DNA of 64,000 nt, taken from positions 12,205,777 to 12,269,776 of the forward strand of contig CM020619.1 of the NCBI GenBank assembly GCA_009829735.1, given 5' to 3'. The translations under genes and the position numbers were made by a program. The notes below the pieces were generated by a model. The model saw only the letters and a list, made by a program, of their open reading frames with translations. It ran no database searches and was not told the DNA's origin. This stretch comes from Pyropia yezoensis (taxonomy: Eukaryota; Rhodophyta; Bangiophyceae; Bangiales; Bangiaceae). This document shows positions 10,658-20,885 of the stretch, piece by piece. Numbering within the stretch: position 1 is the first letter of the stretch; each line of letters starts with the position of its first letter.

Positions 10658-13004
10658 AACCCTGGAGCAGAGCGGGTGCGATCCCCTTCCCCCGCGAGGT
10701 GGCGGAAACCACGCACTGCATGGTGCGGACGAGGCTCGTCGCCCGACGCGGACGCGATGGCGTCTGGAGGGGACAGCCGCGGCGTCGTTGCCACCGCTGC
10801 CACCGAGGTCGCCGAGGTGAACGCGGCGGACGGCTGTGGGCGCGCATATAGAGCTATCAGTGTTTAGAGGGGGGGGGGAGGGGTGGTCTGCGATATCGAC
10901 TCGAGCCCTGGTACCTGTGGCTCGTATCTGGCCTTTGCTGTGCGCCAGTTGCATTGGGTGTGTAATCTGGCGTCGGGGTTTGCGCTTTTCTCTTCTTTTT
11001 TTTTTCTTTTTTTCTACTTTTTTCCTCCGCATGTGGTGCTTTTCTCGTCTCGTCTTGTCCTTCGTGTTTTCTGTTGCTCTTTCTCTGTTTCTTCTGGACA
11101 TGGTGGTCACCGCTGCGTACGTCTTCCTTGGTAAGGCCGCGGAGTGGTGGGTGACAGTCGACGTCGACAGCATGTGGTGGGCCTTGCCCACCGTTGCCGC
11201 GTGCGATGGTCCGTTTTTCTCGTTCCGTGCGGAAGAACTGCCGTCGGTGCTCTGCGGTACCGCGGTGTGATCCCATCCAAGCCGACCGGGGCATCCTGTC
11301 ACCGGTCTGCTGGCCGTTTGACCCATGCCTACGTAGGGTGCAGCCAATCGCGGTGCGGCAGGGGTGGTTGGTGGTTGCGGTTCAGCCAATCGCAGCACTG
11401 CATGCGGATACGTTTCGGTACGCTCGGTACGCAGATGTACCGAAGAGTTTGGCTGTACAAGTGAAGTCCGCATTTGTTCGCTACTTCACGGCCGCCCCCG
11501 TAGTTTCGTGTCGTGAAGCACATGAGTCGAGCACCTCTTCACGAAGACCAGCAGGTCAGTCTGTTGCGCCGGACTGGTCGCGACGCACAGCCCACCGTAG
11601 CCTGATGATGGTCACCCTCCCCCCAGCCTCTTTTGTTGTCGGCGGTAGCGACGAGAGTGGCTGCGGGAGGGGGGCCAGCGCGAAATAATTTCCGTGTGCC
11701 CGGCAGCCGCAGCTTGCCATGGTGCCGCGCACGCTGCAAGCGGTCGGACGGTGGCCGACGGGCGCCTAGTGCACTGGGCGTGACGGCGGCGGTCGTAGCG
11801 GCCGGCATGAAATTCCCTTTGCAGCTGCTGGCCTCCACGTTGGGTCCCTGCCTGCCCCTCTCCTCCCCTCCCCCCCCCTCCCCTCCCCTGCCCTGCAACT
11901 GCTCTGCCCTGCCCTTTCCACCCTGGCCCTCCCTCCGTCGTTCCTTTCGCTTTCCCACCTGGCTGGTGGCCGCCTCTCTTGCGCGAAAAGCCCGCTCCCC
12001 GTGTCTTCGTCGTACCTGACCTTTCATAGGGTCCCTTGCACCCCCAGATGAAGGCGTTCGGCCGAACGGCCCTCGTGGCCGTCTTCTCAAGGGCGCTGCC
12101 CGTTCTCTTTCTTCCTCACTTTCCCGTGTGGGGGAGACTTCTGTTGTGGGTGGCGTGGGTGGTGCGCAGCCACCGCGTGGGAGGGGCGTGGGCTGAGAGA
12201 GGGGGGCCTACCCAACGCAGCTCATCACCATCCACCCCCCCCCCCCTCCCTGCCAGCCCGCCTGTGCCTGGATCGTTCCGGTTGCCCGCTGCGCCCTGTG
12301 CCTGCGAGTCCCACCCGCGCCCTGCTGGGTGGGCACTCTGACCTCGGCCGCGTTGCGCGTGGGGTGGCACAGTGCATCCCTCTTCCCAGTCGACCAGGTT
12401 ACACAATTTCCTTTCTGTGTTACTCGCTGGTTTGGGTTGGGCTTAGTTGCGAAAGCACCTGCGGGCCCCGAGGTAGGTAGGGGGGGGGGGGGGGGGGGGG
12501 GGGCGCCGTTGAGAGGGGGGTGGTGCAGGCAGAGAGAGCACCGCAGTTGGTCTGGTGCCCCCCCATCCGCGTGCACAAGGCGGGGTAGCCACGGCGGTGG
12601 CGCGCCGTTGCGGGGTTCGAGTTGGCGGCCGCTTGGACCGCCAGGCGGTGCTGCTGGGTGTGCTCACCTGCGCACGTGCCGTCGGGTGTGCGCATCGCGG
12701 TTGGCGGAAGGCGACACCGGCGTTGGTGCGCTGCGGCCACGGACGGCAGGGGGGGGGGGGGGGGGGGGGGTGCCCTCGGCGTTGGTGAGAAGCCTACGTT
12801 GGAGAGGTGCGTCGTTTGTCTACCGTCGGCTGGGCTACGAAGCGGAAGTCGTGGCGAGTGCTTTTGCGGGGACTGCGGCCGTGGCGGTGGTCAGGGCGGT
12901 ACCAACGGTAGCCACGGCCGGTTGCAGACCTTTGGCCTTCCTTCGCCCTGCCGCTGGGGGGCGCCCCGACCAGCCCCGAACCTTGTCCAGCGCGCGCCTT
13001 TGTC
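10658..13004. other. Intergenic, no credible gene
   Basis: Includes a T-rich stretch at 10980-11060, pyrimidine-rich tracts at 11850-11960, and two long G runs near 12480-12503 and 12750-12770. No frame here has a recognisable domain. It probably contains the 3' UTR of the TspO-like gene and the 5' region of the kinase gene. Confidence 0.4.
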
Positions 13005-15050
13005 ATGGTACAGGGCGAGCGCGATGACGATGGCACGAGCGTGGTCAGCGCCGGGGAGAGCGGGGGTCTCAGCTCCCCCGACGCTCGTCCACGGATCCGC
13101 CTCAATAACAGCAAGGCGGTCAAGGGAATGGGGAGCTTTGTGAACCGGAATAAGATCCGGGCTGGCACTGCACTGACGCGGGTGCCCAGCCGGAGCCGTG
13201 AGAACAGCTCGGGGCGGCACCTGACGACCAGCAAGCTGCGGTGGGGTAAGGGCAACCGCGTGGCGCAGATGCGGAAGAACCGGGAGCACTCGTTCACCCT
13301 TCAAGGCGACGATGACGACGCAACGGCGGGCGTGCCGTTTGACCCGCTTGCTTTGCTACGCAACACCCCTCCGACCGACTCGGTGGCCGTGCAACTGCGC
13401 CACGGTCGCATGTTCCGCGGCTGGGACAGCTTTGTTATGGAGCTCCGTGCAGAGACCATCCTGCTGTACGAGACGTCGGTGGGCGAGTGGCAGGAGAGCG
13501 AGAACTACACCTCCCTGGTCGGCCTGTTTTCGCTCATGGGTACCCGCGTGTCGCGCAAAGACGGTGCGACCGTGCGGGTGCGTAAGGACGGCGAGTCGGC
13601 GTCGATTGACCTGCGCTTTACGACGGACCAGCTGGCCAACGCGTGGGAGGAGCTGCTGTCCACCACCGCGGGTGTGCGCGTGGTGGGCGTCAGTGACTTC
13701 AATGTCATTGCGGCGATTGGCAAAGGCGCGTCGGGGAGCGTCTTTTTGGTTCGGGACATGAAGACCGGCTCCAAGCTGGCGCTCAAGTCTATTGAGAAGA
13801 AGCACTCTGTGTTTGAAAGCCGCAGCAGCCACCGCCACGCCATTGATGAGCGGTTGGTAATGGGCCTCACTGACGGTCACAAGTGTTTTGTGCAGCTGCG
13901 GTACGCGTTCCAGACCAAGACCAAGATCTATTTGGCCACGGAATTTTGCGAGGGCGGCGACGTCTTTTTCTACATCATGCAGAACAATGGCGGCCTGGAT
14001 GAGGAGCGGGCCTGCTTCATTGCCGCCGAGGTGGTTTTGGCGTTGGAGAAGCTGCACGAGATTGGCATTATCTACCGGGACCTCAAGCCTGAGAACATCC
14101 TCCTTGACGCGGAGGGCCACATCCGGATTGCCGACTTTGGGCTATGCAAGCTCCTCAAGGATGACAAGCTGACCAACACGGGCGCGCCGTCCCCCGTTTC
14201 GCCGGAAGCGGGCACGTTCTTTGCCACGTCCCCGGCTGCGGCGGCCCGGGTGTCGGGCAGCGTAGCAGCTGGAAGAGGAGCAGACAGGAGGGAAAAGGGC
14301 AGGCTCCGCCGCACCAAGACCGTCTGCGGGACGCACAGCTACGTGGCGCCCGAGATGCTCAAGCCCGGCGGCTACGACCAGTCGATTGATGTGTGGTGCC
14401 TGGGCATCTTCATCTACCACATCATGGTCGGTCGGCCACCGTTTGACGCCCAGGACATTGACGAAGTGAAGAAGCAGTTTGAGGACTTTGACGTGCCCTT
14501 TTACGACGACATCATGTCCCCGGACGCGATAGCTCTCCTCAAGGGGCTGCTGCAGCCAGACGTGAACAAGCGCCTCGGGTGTGGTTCGTCGGGGATTGCG
14601 GGCCTCAAGCAACACCCCTTCTTCCGGGACATTGACTGGGTGGCGCTGTCTGCGCGCAAGGGCAAGCACAGTGGCGGCCTCTTCACGGGCCCCTATGCCA
14701 AGCCCCCGTCTTGCTCGGCTGCGGGGGACAGCAGCCGCAACGTGTCGCAAGACAGCGGCAGCGGGCGCGGTGACGGCTCGCGGGACGCCAAGGAGGTGGT
14801 GAGCCCGGCGAGCGGCCTGAGTGACAAGGTGGTGTTTCTGGATAACAAGAGCGAGGACGACCGCAAGCTACTGCGCAACTTTGACCTGTCAGAGTGGGCG
14901 CACGTCAAGATGGATGCGGACAAGGACGAGCCAACGTACGGGGACGGCAAGCTCTTCCCCGTCTTCAAGGCGCGCAAGCGGGAGATGGACGTGGACTACA
15001 TTGCCAACTTTGCGTTTTGCTGCGCGTCGAGCCGGCAATTTGAGCACTGA
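13005..15050 (+). CDS. AGC-family Ser/Thr protein kinase with N-terminal PH domain (Akt/PKB-like)
   Basis: 681 residues in one open frame from the ATG at 13005. A basic leader (1-110) is followed by a PH-like domain (about 125-223, ending with the characteristic Trp in ANAWEELL). The kinase domain starts near 232 with glycine loop GKGASGSVF, then Lys in LALKSIEKK, catalytic loop IYRDLKPENILL (near 356), ADFGLCKLL (near 377) and KTVCGTHSYVAPEM (near 437). PH plus AGC catalytic features suggest a phosphoinositide-regulated kinase like Akt. About 55 residues of Ser/Ala/Gly-rich sequence are inserted between DFG and the T-loop. The C-tail ends VDYIANFAFCCAS, resembling a weak AGC hydrophobic motif without the usual phosphorylatable Ser/Thr. 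All catalytic residues are present. Codon use is regular, without the homopolymer breaks seen in neighbours. Confidence 0.9.
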   Translation: MVQGERDDDGTSVVSAGESGGLSSPDARPRIRLNNSKAVKGMGSFVNRNKIRAGTALTRVPSRSRENSSGRHLTTSKLRWGKGNRVAQMRKNREHSFTLQGDDDDATAGVPFDPLALLRNTPPTDSVAVQLRHGRMFRGWDSFVMELRAETILLYETSVGEWQESENYTSLVGLFSLMGTRVSRKDGATVRVRKDGESASIDLRFTTDQLANAWEELLSTTAGVRVVGVSDFNVIAAIGKGASGSVFLVRDMKTGSKLALKSIEKKHSVFESRSSHRHAIDERLVMGLTDGHKCFVQLRYAFQTKTKIYLATEFCEGGDVFFYIMQNNGGLDEERACFIAAEVVLALEKLHEIGIIYRDLKPENILLDAEGHIRIADFGLCKLLKDDKLTNTGAPSPVSPEAGTFFATSPAAAARVSGSVAAGRGADRREKGRLRRTKTVCGTHSYVAPEMLKPGGYDQSIDVWCLGIFIYHIMVGRPPFDAQDIDEVKKQFEDFDVPFYDDIMSPDAIALLKGLLQPDVNKRLGCGSSGIAGLKQHPFFRDIDWVALSARKGKHSGGLFTGPYAKPPSCSAAGDSSRNVSQDSGSGRGDGSRDAKEVVSPASGLSDKVVFLDNKSEDDRKLLRNFDLSEWAHVKMDADKDEPTYGDGKLFPVFKARKREMDVDYIANFAFCCASSRQFEH

Positions 15051-16455
15051 GCCGAAGGGGGGGGGGGGGAGGGTGGGGGGTGTTGCGTCCGCGGTCTGTG
15101 TCCGATCGTCTTGTGTTCTTGTTGTTGCTATCGTGCTTCTTGTGTTTTCTTCCACATCTCACTCTCCCCAGCGCGCCGTCGCCCCAGCCGTGGGGACGCG
15201 CCTTGCCGGAGTGGCCTTCTTTTGGGACTCTGCTTGTGATACGCGAGCGTCTCGCGCACGGTCGCACCCCTGCCCCCCGCCCCCCGTGTGAGAGCCTGAT
15301 CAAAGCCAGCAGGGCGCCCTGTGGGAGCGTGCCAAGACAGACGGCGCTGCCTCAGGATGTCCTCGCCGCCCGCCGTGCGTCCAGCCACATGGGCATGAAA
15401 TCCTCAAGCAGGGCAAGGGGAAGGGCGATTGTAAAGAAGAAAAAAATGGACGAGCCCCCCAACGTACTCGCGGCTGCCGCTGGTGGACGGGGCCACCACC
15501 GGAGGGTGTGCGCTGGAGTCCTCCTGCCCTCCCCCATTGGCGGCCCCTCGCCTGACCGGCATGCGCCCCGCCCACACCCCGTCGTCTGTCGGCCACGTAG
15601 CGGGATCGCTCCGCGGCAGGGTCCGCCACTGCGGGCGCCCGCCGGAGTGTGTCGAGCACGCAGGCGTGTGAGCGCGCGGCCGGGACGGGGCGCCTGTCGG
15701 CCGGCCTGGCCGCGCCGTCGGCCGTCAGTCGCGGGTGCGAGCGGAACGACGGAGGCCGTGGTGGTGATGGCAGCCGCGAGGTGGCCAGGGGAGGTGCGTT
15801 CTTCCACGCAAACTCGCTGCGGGGGGGAGAGGAAGGAGCGTGGGGGTTCGCCACGGATTCCGACACAAGCAGACACAACCGGCACGACGTCCACAGCCAG
15901 GCACGTTTGTTTGGGAGAAGAAAAAAACTCTTTGATACAGCCGCAGGGGTGTTGGACGTGACCGCACGGCACGCAATTGACGGGAGACCGACACATACAG
16001 GGCCATCCGCATGGCGCCGCCGCGCTGACCCACAACCCACACATGCAACGCAACACACACACACCCACACACGCACGCACAAAAAATGGAGAGGAAAGAA
16101 AGCCGTATACACATACAAGTGCACGCGCGGCGCGCACGCGCAGACCCACCCCGCACGCCAACGAGGGGGGCGCAAAAGAAGTACGCAGAGAAGACACCGG
16201 GACGCCGGCACGAAAGCGGGCCCCCACAGGCTGTCGACTGGGCAGCTCGATGGGGGCACGCCTCCCTCCCCACGAGCGTGCCAGAGAGCACAACGCCGCG
16301 GCAACGCAACAACCCGCCACAAAACGCGCCACAAGCGATGAGAATACAAACAAAAACACCCACCCCACGCAATCAACCCCCTTCCGCAGCCCCCCCTTCC
16401 AAAAAAAAAGTACTGCCACCCAAAAGCGCAACGAGGCACACAGGCTGCGCCGCCG
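15051..16455. other. Region between convergent kinase and thioredoxin genes
   Basis: No supported gene. It contains a CA-rich microsatellite (about 16043-16084) and a G-run just after the kinase stop. The long minus-strand frames here are Cys/Arg-rich shadows without motifs. Confidence 0.4.
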
Positions 16456-17165
16456 TCATTCCCCCCCCGCCTCGCGTTCCATCCGCCGCAGCTCTTCCAT
16501 CACCCGCTGCTGCACGACCTTGACGCCAAAGGGTCCCGTGGAGAAGCGCTGGAGCGTCCCCCGCCCCTGCCGCATCAGCACAAACGACGGCAGCAGCACC
16601 ACCCCCAGCTCTGCACACAGCCCCGCGTGCGCGGTGCAGTCGACGTCGAACCAGTCGACGCCCGTCCCCGCTGGGGGCTCCAGCACCCCCGCCAGGCGGC
16701 CCACCTTGGGGCCCAGCGTCCGGCACGACCGGCAGTGGGGCGCAAACGCGCGGAGAACCACCAGCCGCCCCGCCGCGCCAGCTGCCGCCACCGCAGCCTC
16801 CACTTCAGCAGCCGACGCCAGCGGGGGGAACACCCCAGACTCGGGCGGGGGGGGGGGGGGGGGGGGCGCGCCGCGGGCACCGCGGGTGGCGCCGCTGTTG
16901 TCATGCGCGGTGGCGGCGCAGCCTTTGAAGGGGTGGCCCCAACGGTGGGCTGGGGATAGGGGAGGGCGGGGGCGGCGACGCGCGCCGCTGACAGGCGGCC
17001 GCCGCTGCCAACCGCCGCTGCAGCGGCGCGTGGCCGACCCCGCCGGGCGCTCCCGGTATGGCCCCCGCCGGCGGCCGGCGACGCCCACAACGCGGGAGGG
17101 GCCGCGACAAACGCCGACGGCGGCGGTCGCCGTGTGGCGGAGGGGACGGTGGAGGTAGCCGCCAT
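16456..17165 (-). CDS. Thioredoxin-like protein with probable plastid transit peptide
   Basis: A thioredoxin fold is clear in the C-terminal half: LVVLRAFAPHCRSCRTLGPK with redox pair C-R-S-C, the following helix, VDWFDVDCTAHAGLCAELGV, the cis-Pro loop LLPSFVLM, and a final amphipathic helix to the TGA at 16456. The likely N-terminus starts at the ATG at 17165 in another frame: MAATSTVPSATRRPPPSAFV, rich in Ser/Pro/Arg, with Ala-Phe-Val as in red algal plastid leaders. The two frames meet at a run of 20 Gs (16847-16866), so a homopolymer miscount is the simplest explanation; the thioredoxin frame alone is open to 17283 but begins with unrelated sequence. It probably acts as a disulfide reductase in the plastid stroma. 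The atypical C-R-S-C motif differs from canonical WCGPC, so its redox partner cannot be named. Confidence 0.75.
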
Positions 17166-17371
17166 GGTCAGCCGCCGGGCGGGCAGGAGGGAGGGCGGCA
17201 GACGGTAGCAGCAGCAGCAGCGCGGATGTGTCCGAGGAGTGGGGGGGCGGGCGGCAGGAGGTCGCGGACGGGGTCGGGGGCAAGGGTAGAGCTGGCGTTG
17301 GGTGTCGGCGTCAGCGTCAGCCTTGGCAACAGCGCCCGCGACGGCCGGGGGCGCGGCAACAACGGGGGCGG

Positions 17372-17402
<31 letters not shown>

Positions 17403-19967
17403 GGCGGCGGCGGCGGCAGTGGGCGGCGACAGGGGCGGCAGTGGGCGGCGACAGGGGCGGCAGAGGCCAGGGCGGTGACCGGGCGAGGGTGCTTTCGCGG
17501 GGACGCAACTGGGTGCGCCGTGCGTTGGCGGCAGGGGCAGGCGGACTGGCGGTCAGGGGGACGGCGACGGTAGGCGGGCCAAGCGAGCGGGTCGGCCGAA
17601 GCGGCACCCCCGCGGACTGCAGTCCCAGGCGTCAGCACCAAACCGCGAGGGAGGCTGCCCTCATCGTCCCGACCCCCACCCCCTCGTAGACGGGGCACGA
17701 GGCCCCACCCCTGCCACGCTGCCTGCTTTGGGCAGGGCACCGGGCGGGGCGCAAGCGCCGACGTGTCCCCCCGCAGCGACCGGGCGGGCCATATCTGCAA
17801 CCCTTCAGTGGCCAATGAGGGGGCGCGGCGGGGCGCCCGAATCCGGCCTTGCGCCCACGGCCGACCGGTGTGGAAGGTGGTGGGAGGGTGCCATGCTGGA
17901 CCTCTGCCGTAAATATGTACTGAGCTGTACTATACATACATACAGTGCTGCACAGACAGTACATACAAAGGGTCTGGCCTCGCGTGACCTGGATAAGTTG
18001 CAGGGGAAGGAGGTGGGAATTGACCATGGGCAACGCCACATGTGTTGGCCCGCCCGAGAGGCCGACCCAGTCCGTTGTGTCGTGATTCATCACAGCATCG
18101 TGCCTAACGATTCTGGACGGGGGCCGGCCAGCTGGCAGCGGAACCCGCCGCGGTCGAGCTCCCCTCCCCCAGTCAAAACGCCGCCCGCTCCATGCACGCC
18201 GCGTCGTGGTCCCCGCCGCTCCTCCCCGCATAGCCCTTGACGCTCGTTCCTGTCGATACGACTGACCGTGTGTATGGCAGAGACCTACCGCCATCATCAG
18301 AGCACCCGTCAGTCGAACTGGCTGTGTGATGTACAGTACAGCGGAACGCATAGAGGTTCGGGAGCCCTCTCCGTCGAGAGCAGCTGTCGCCACTGTGGTC
18401 CCCAGCGGTGCGGCAACCATGCCGACAGAGGCCCCACGACTGACACTGCGGCTGAGTTTTTTCCCCCTCGCGGTAGACACGCCTCGAGCCGTCGTCACGC
18501 GCGTCTGCCGAAGCCGCGGATGCAACTTTTGGCCACTCGTGACGCTACGTCGGGTTTTTTGACCGTGATGGTCACACGGTGCTGGCACGACTGGATCTCC
18601 TTGCCGGTGCCGAAGCCTGTGATGACTGGGCGGGGGTGGGTGCGCTGCGGTCCCTCTCCCACACCCCCGTTCCCAGACCCTACCAAACAGTCGCCGCAGA
18701 GGGCAGACTGTGTCACCCTCGTAGCCCGTGTGGGCGTTGACCACCTACGCCGTGATCTGGGCAGGCGGGCAGGGGGTGGCGGGGAGCCCCTGGTCCACCG
18801 GGGAATGGACTCTCCTACTCTACGCTCCAAGTCCAGAGCACGTCACAGAGGTGCGCGGGGGCGCATCAAGTGCGGTGGCCGTATGGTTGATGGTGTTTGG
18901 CTCCCGCGGTGGTGGCGGTGCTAATGGTGGGGGAGGAGAGCGACTTGAGCTGGTCCCATCCCCCACCCAAGCCCCAACCGGGCGCACTCTGTAGCGCGCG
19001 GCCTCACACACGCCTCACGACCGCAGCGGCAGTAGCGGCGGCAACAGCGGCGGCCTGCTCCACCGAAGCGGCGGCGTCGGCAGCCTCAGCCCAGCAGAGG
19101 CCGCGGCGTGCCACTCGCGGCCGCCACAGCTGTGATGGCAGAGTTGGTAGCCACGGCAACGGACGGCAGCAGCGGCGGGGTGCTTCCGCGGCAACAAACG
19201 TCCAATGGGAGGCGGCGGCGGCAGCGACGGCGGCGGCGGCGGGCGTCAGGCCTGTGGCAGAGGCGGCGCCGGCAGTGGCCGCGTTGACGGCCTGCGGGGG
19301 CAGGCTGCCGGGCGGTGAGGAGCCAACCGCGTTCGGGCCCGCGGCTGCGGCGGCGCGTCAGCCAAAGCCGGCTACGGCGGCGGCGGGAGCAACGGCGGCA
19401 GCGGCGCTCCCCCCGCGCGGCACCCTCGGACGGCGGCAGAAGTAGCGGCAGCGAAAGCCGCAGCCGCAGCTGCTGCTGCGCAGCCGCACCTCGCGGGCGG
19501 CACCCCCCCCGCCGCGGTCAGCACACGCATGCTGCTTGCGGGTGGCGTGCCCGGTGGAGACTGAGGCGGCACGCTCGCGGACGGTGGCGGCGGCGACACG
19601 TCCACGAGCTGGTTGCAGTTGCCGCGCACACTGTGGCGGCTGCGATGGCGGCGGCGGCAGCGGCGACACCGGCCGCACCAATCCGGCAGCGGCGCAGCGG
19701 GCGGCGGCAACCCGAACAGCGGCGACACAGACGGCAGCAGCAGGCGGTGCAGGCGGCGGTGGTGGTGCTTTCGACGGCGACGGAGGAAAGGGCGCGCGTT
19801 ACAGTACCTTGTGCCATTCGGTCGCTCATCTAGGGTTCTCTGTCTCTCATCCACCGACGGCAATGGAGCGGACCGGGGGGGGGGTCAAGGGTGGCAGTCG
19901 GACCCTTCCGTGAGGGTCCTCTCGTCTATGTATATAAGTGCCCGTGTTCCTTCGTACCCGTGCCTTC
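17166..19967. other. Intergenic with two low-complexity tracts
   Basis: No credible gene. G/C-rich GGC-type trinucleotide tract at about 17355-17420, and a GCGGCA-type low-complexity tract at about 19020-19770 that leaves Ala-rich or Arg-rich frames open on both strands. A TATATAAG box on the plus strand near 19929 has no obvious downstream gene. The 370-aa minus frame at 17632-18744 has no domain. Confidence 0.4.
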
Positions 19968-20885
19968 CTATGCTTGTTTGTGATGAGCCGTCAGTGGCCA
20001 CCCACAGGCAGCCACAGTGCTGTATGTAGTGCTTGCCCACCGCTTTGAATGTACGATGCGGCTGCAGCAGTGACCGAATCGCCCCGCACACGATTTGTCA
20101 TACGAAAACTGCTTTTTCAGAAAAACTTTCGCACATCCCTCCACAAAAACGCGATTTCCTGTTCTGGTTGCTTGGAGGCTCGCCATTTTGTCTGCAGGCT
20201 TGTTGTTGGCGACGAGCTCTCCGGTGTTGAGCACGCAACAGATGGCGTCCTGCAAGATCCAGACCGTCTTGTTGACATCCGCTTGTCCACAAACCGGTCC
20301 ACGTCGTCGGTGGTGCGCTTCACCAGTCGCCCCACGTCCTTGTGAGCTTTGTCCAACGCCTTGCCCGCGTCTTCAATCGCCTTTTGCAACCGCCCGACCT
20401 GCATCCTTTGCAGCATTTGACGCCGCCTTGGCAGCGTCCTTGACGACCTTGGACGCCGCCTGCCCCGCGTCGCGCGCCGCGTTTGTCGCCTTCTCCGCCG
20501 CTTTCTTCGTCCACTCGCCCACGTCGTCAAAACCCCTCCCCACGTCCTTGCGCGTCTTGCTGACGAACTTGTCGACATCTTCGCGCACCTTTTTGACCGT
20601 CTTCTTGACTCACGTTGCCGGCCTGGAGAACAAGCCACGTTCGGTGGCAGTGAGGTACAGCTCCTCGCGTCTGACGGAGGGGAAAGCCGCTGCTGCCGCC
20701 GCCGCCGGCACCGCCGCCGGCACCGCCGCCGCGGGCGCCACCGCCTCGACCGGGGCTTCGGTGGGGCCCCGGGGGGCCACCGCCCCGTGGACGGTGAGGG
20801 CGCACAGAAGGGTGGACGTGGCCGCAACGCCTATGGCTACTCCCAGCGCCGACACCACCAACGCCTGGGTGCGGTGAGCGGCCAT
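19968..20885 (-). pseudogene. Broken LEA-like/amphipathic helix protein with signal anchor
   Basis: The start at 20885 gives MAAHRTQALVVSALGVAIGV, a signal peptide or anchor, then an Ala-rich linker and LTATERGLFSRPAT. A TGA follows (20610-20612), and the same frame continues VKKTVKKVREDVDKFVSK, GEWTKKAAEKATNAARDAGQ and VVKDAAKAASNAAKDAG. The 11-residue Lys/Ala/Asp periodicity is typical of group-3 LEA or apolipoprotein-like helices. Near 20400 the coding pattern jumps frame (AIEDAGKALDKAHKDVGRLV, then TTDDVDRFVDK) and near 20288 it jumps back (DVNKTVWILQDAICCVLNTG). None of these breaks is at a homopolymer. Either this is a decaying gene or short introns exist: a GTGAGT...TCAG stretch of 54 nt at about 20555-20608 would remove the stop in frame. 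Function, if any, would be membrane or desiccation protection (inference). Confidence 0.5.

Noticed and set aside
12600-12640. Possible tRNA (GGTTCGA-like word near 12613)
   Set aside because: No acceptor, D or anticodon stem pairing around it; no tRNA found anywhere in the window.
17632-18744. 370-residue minus-strand open frame
   Set aside because: No domain, arginine/serine-rich composition typical of random GC-rich frames, no supporting start context.
18897-19863. Ala-rich (+) and Arg/Pro-rich (-) open frames over a GCGGCA low-complexity tract
   Set aside because: Trinucleotide repeats keep several frames open at once; neither strand has a motif.
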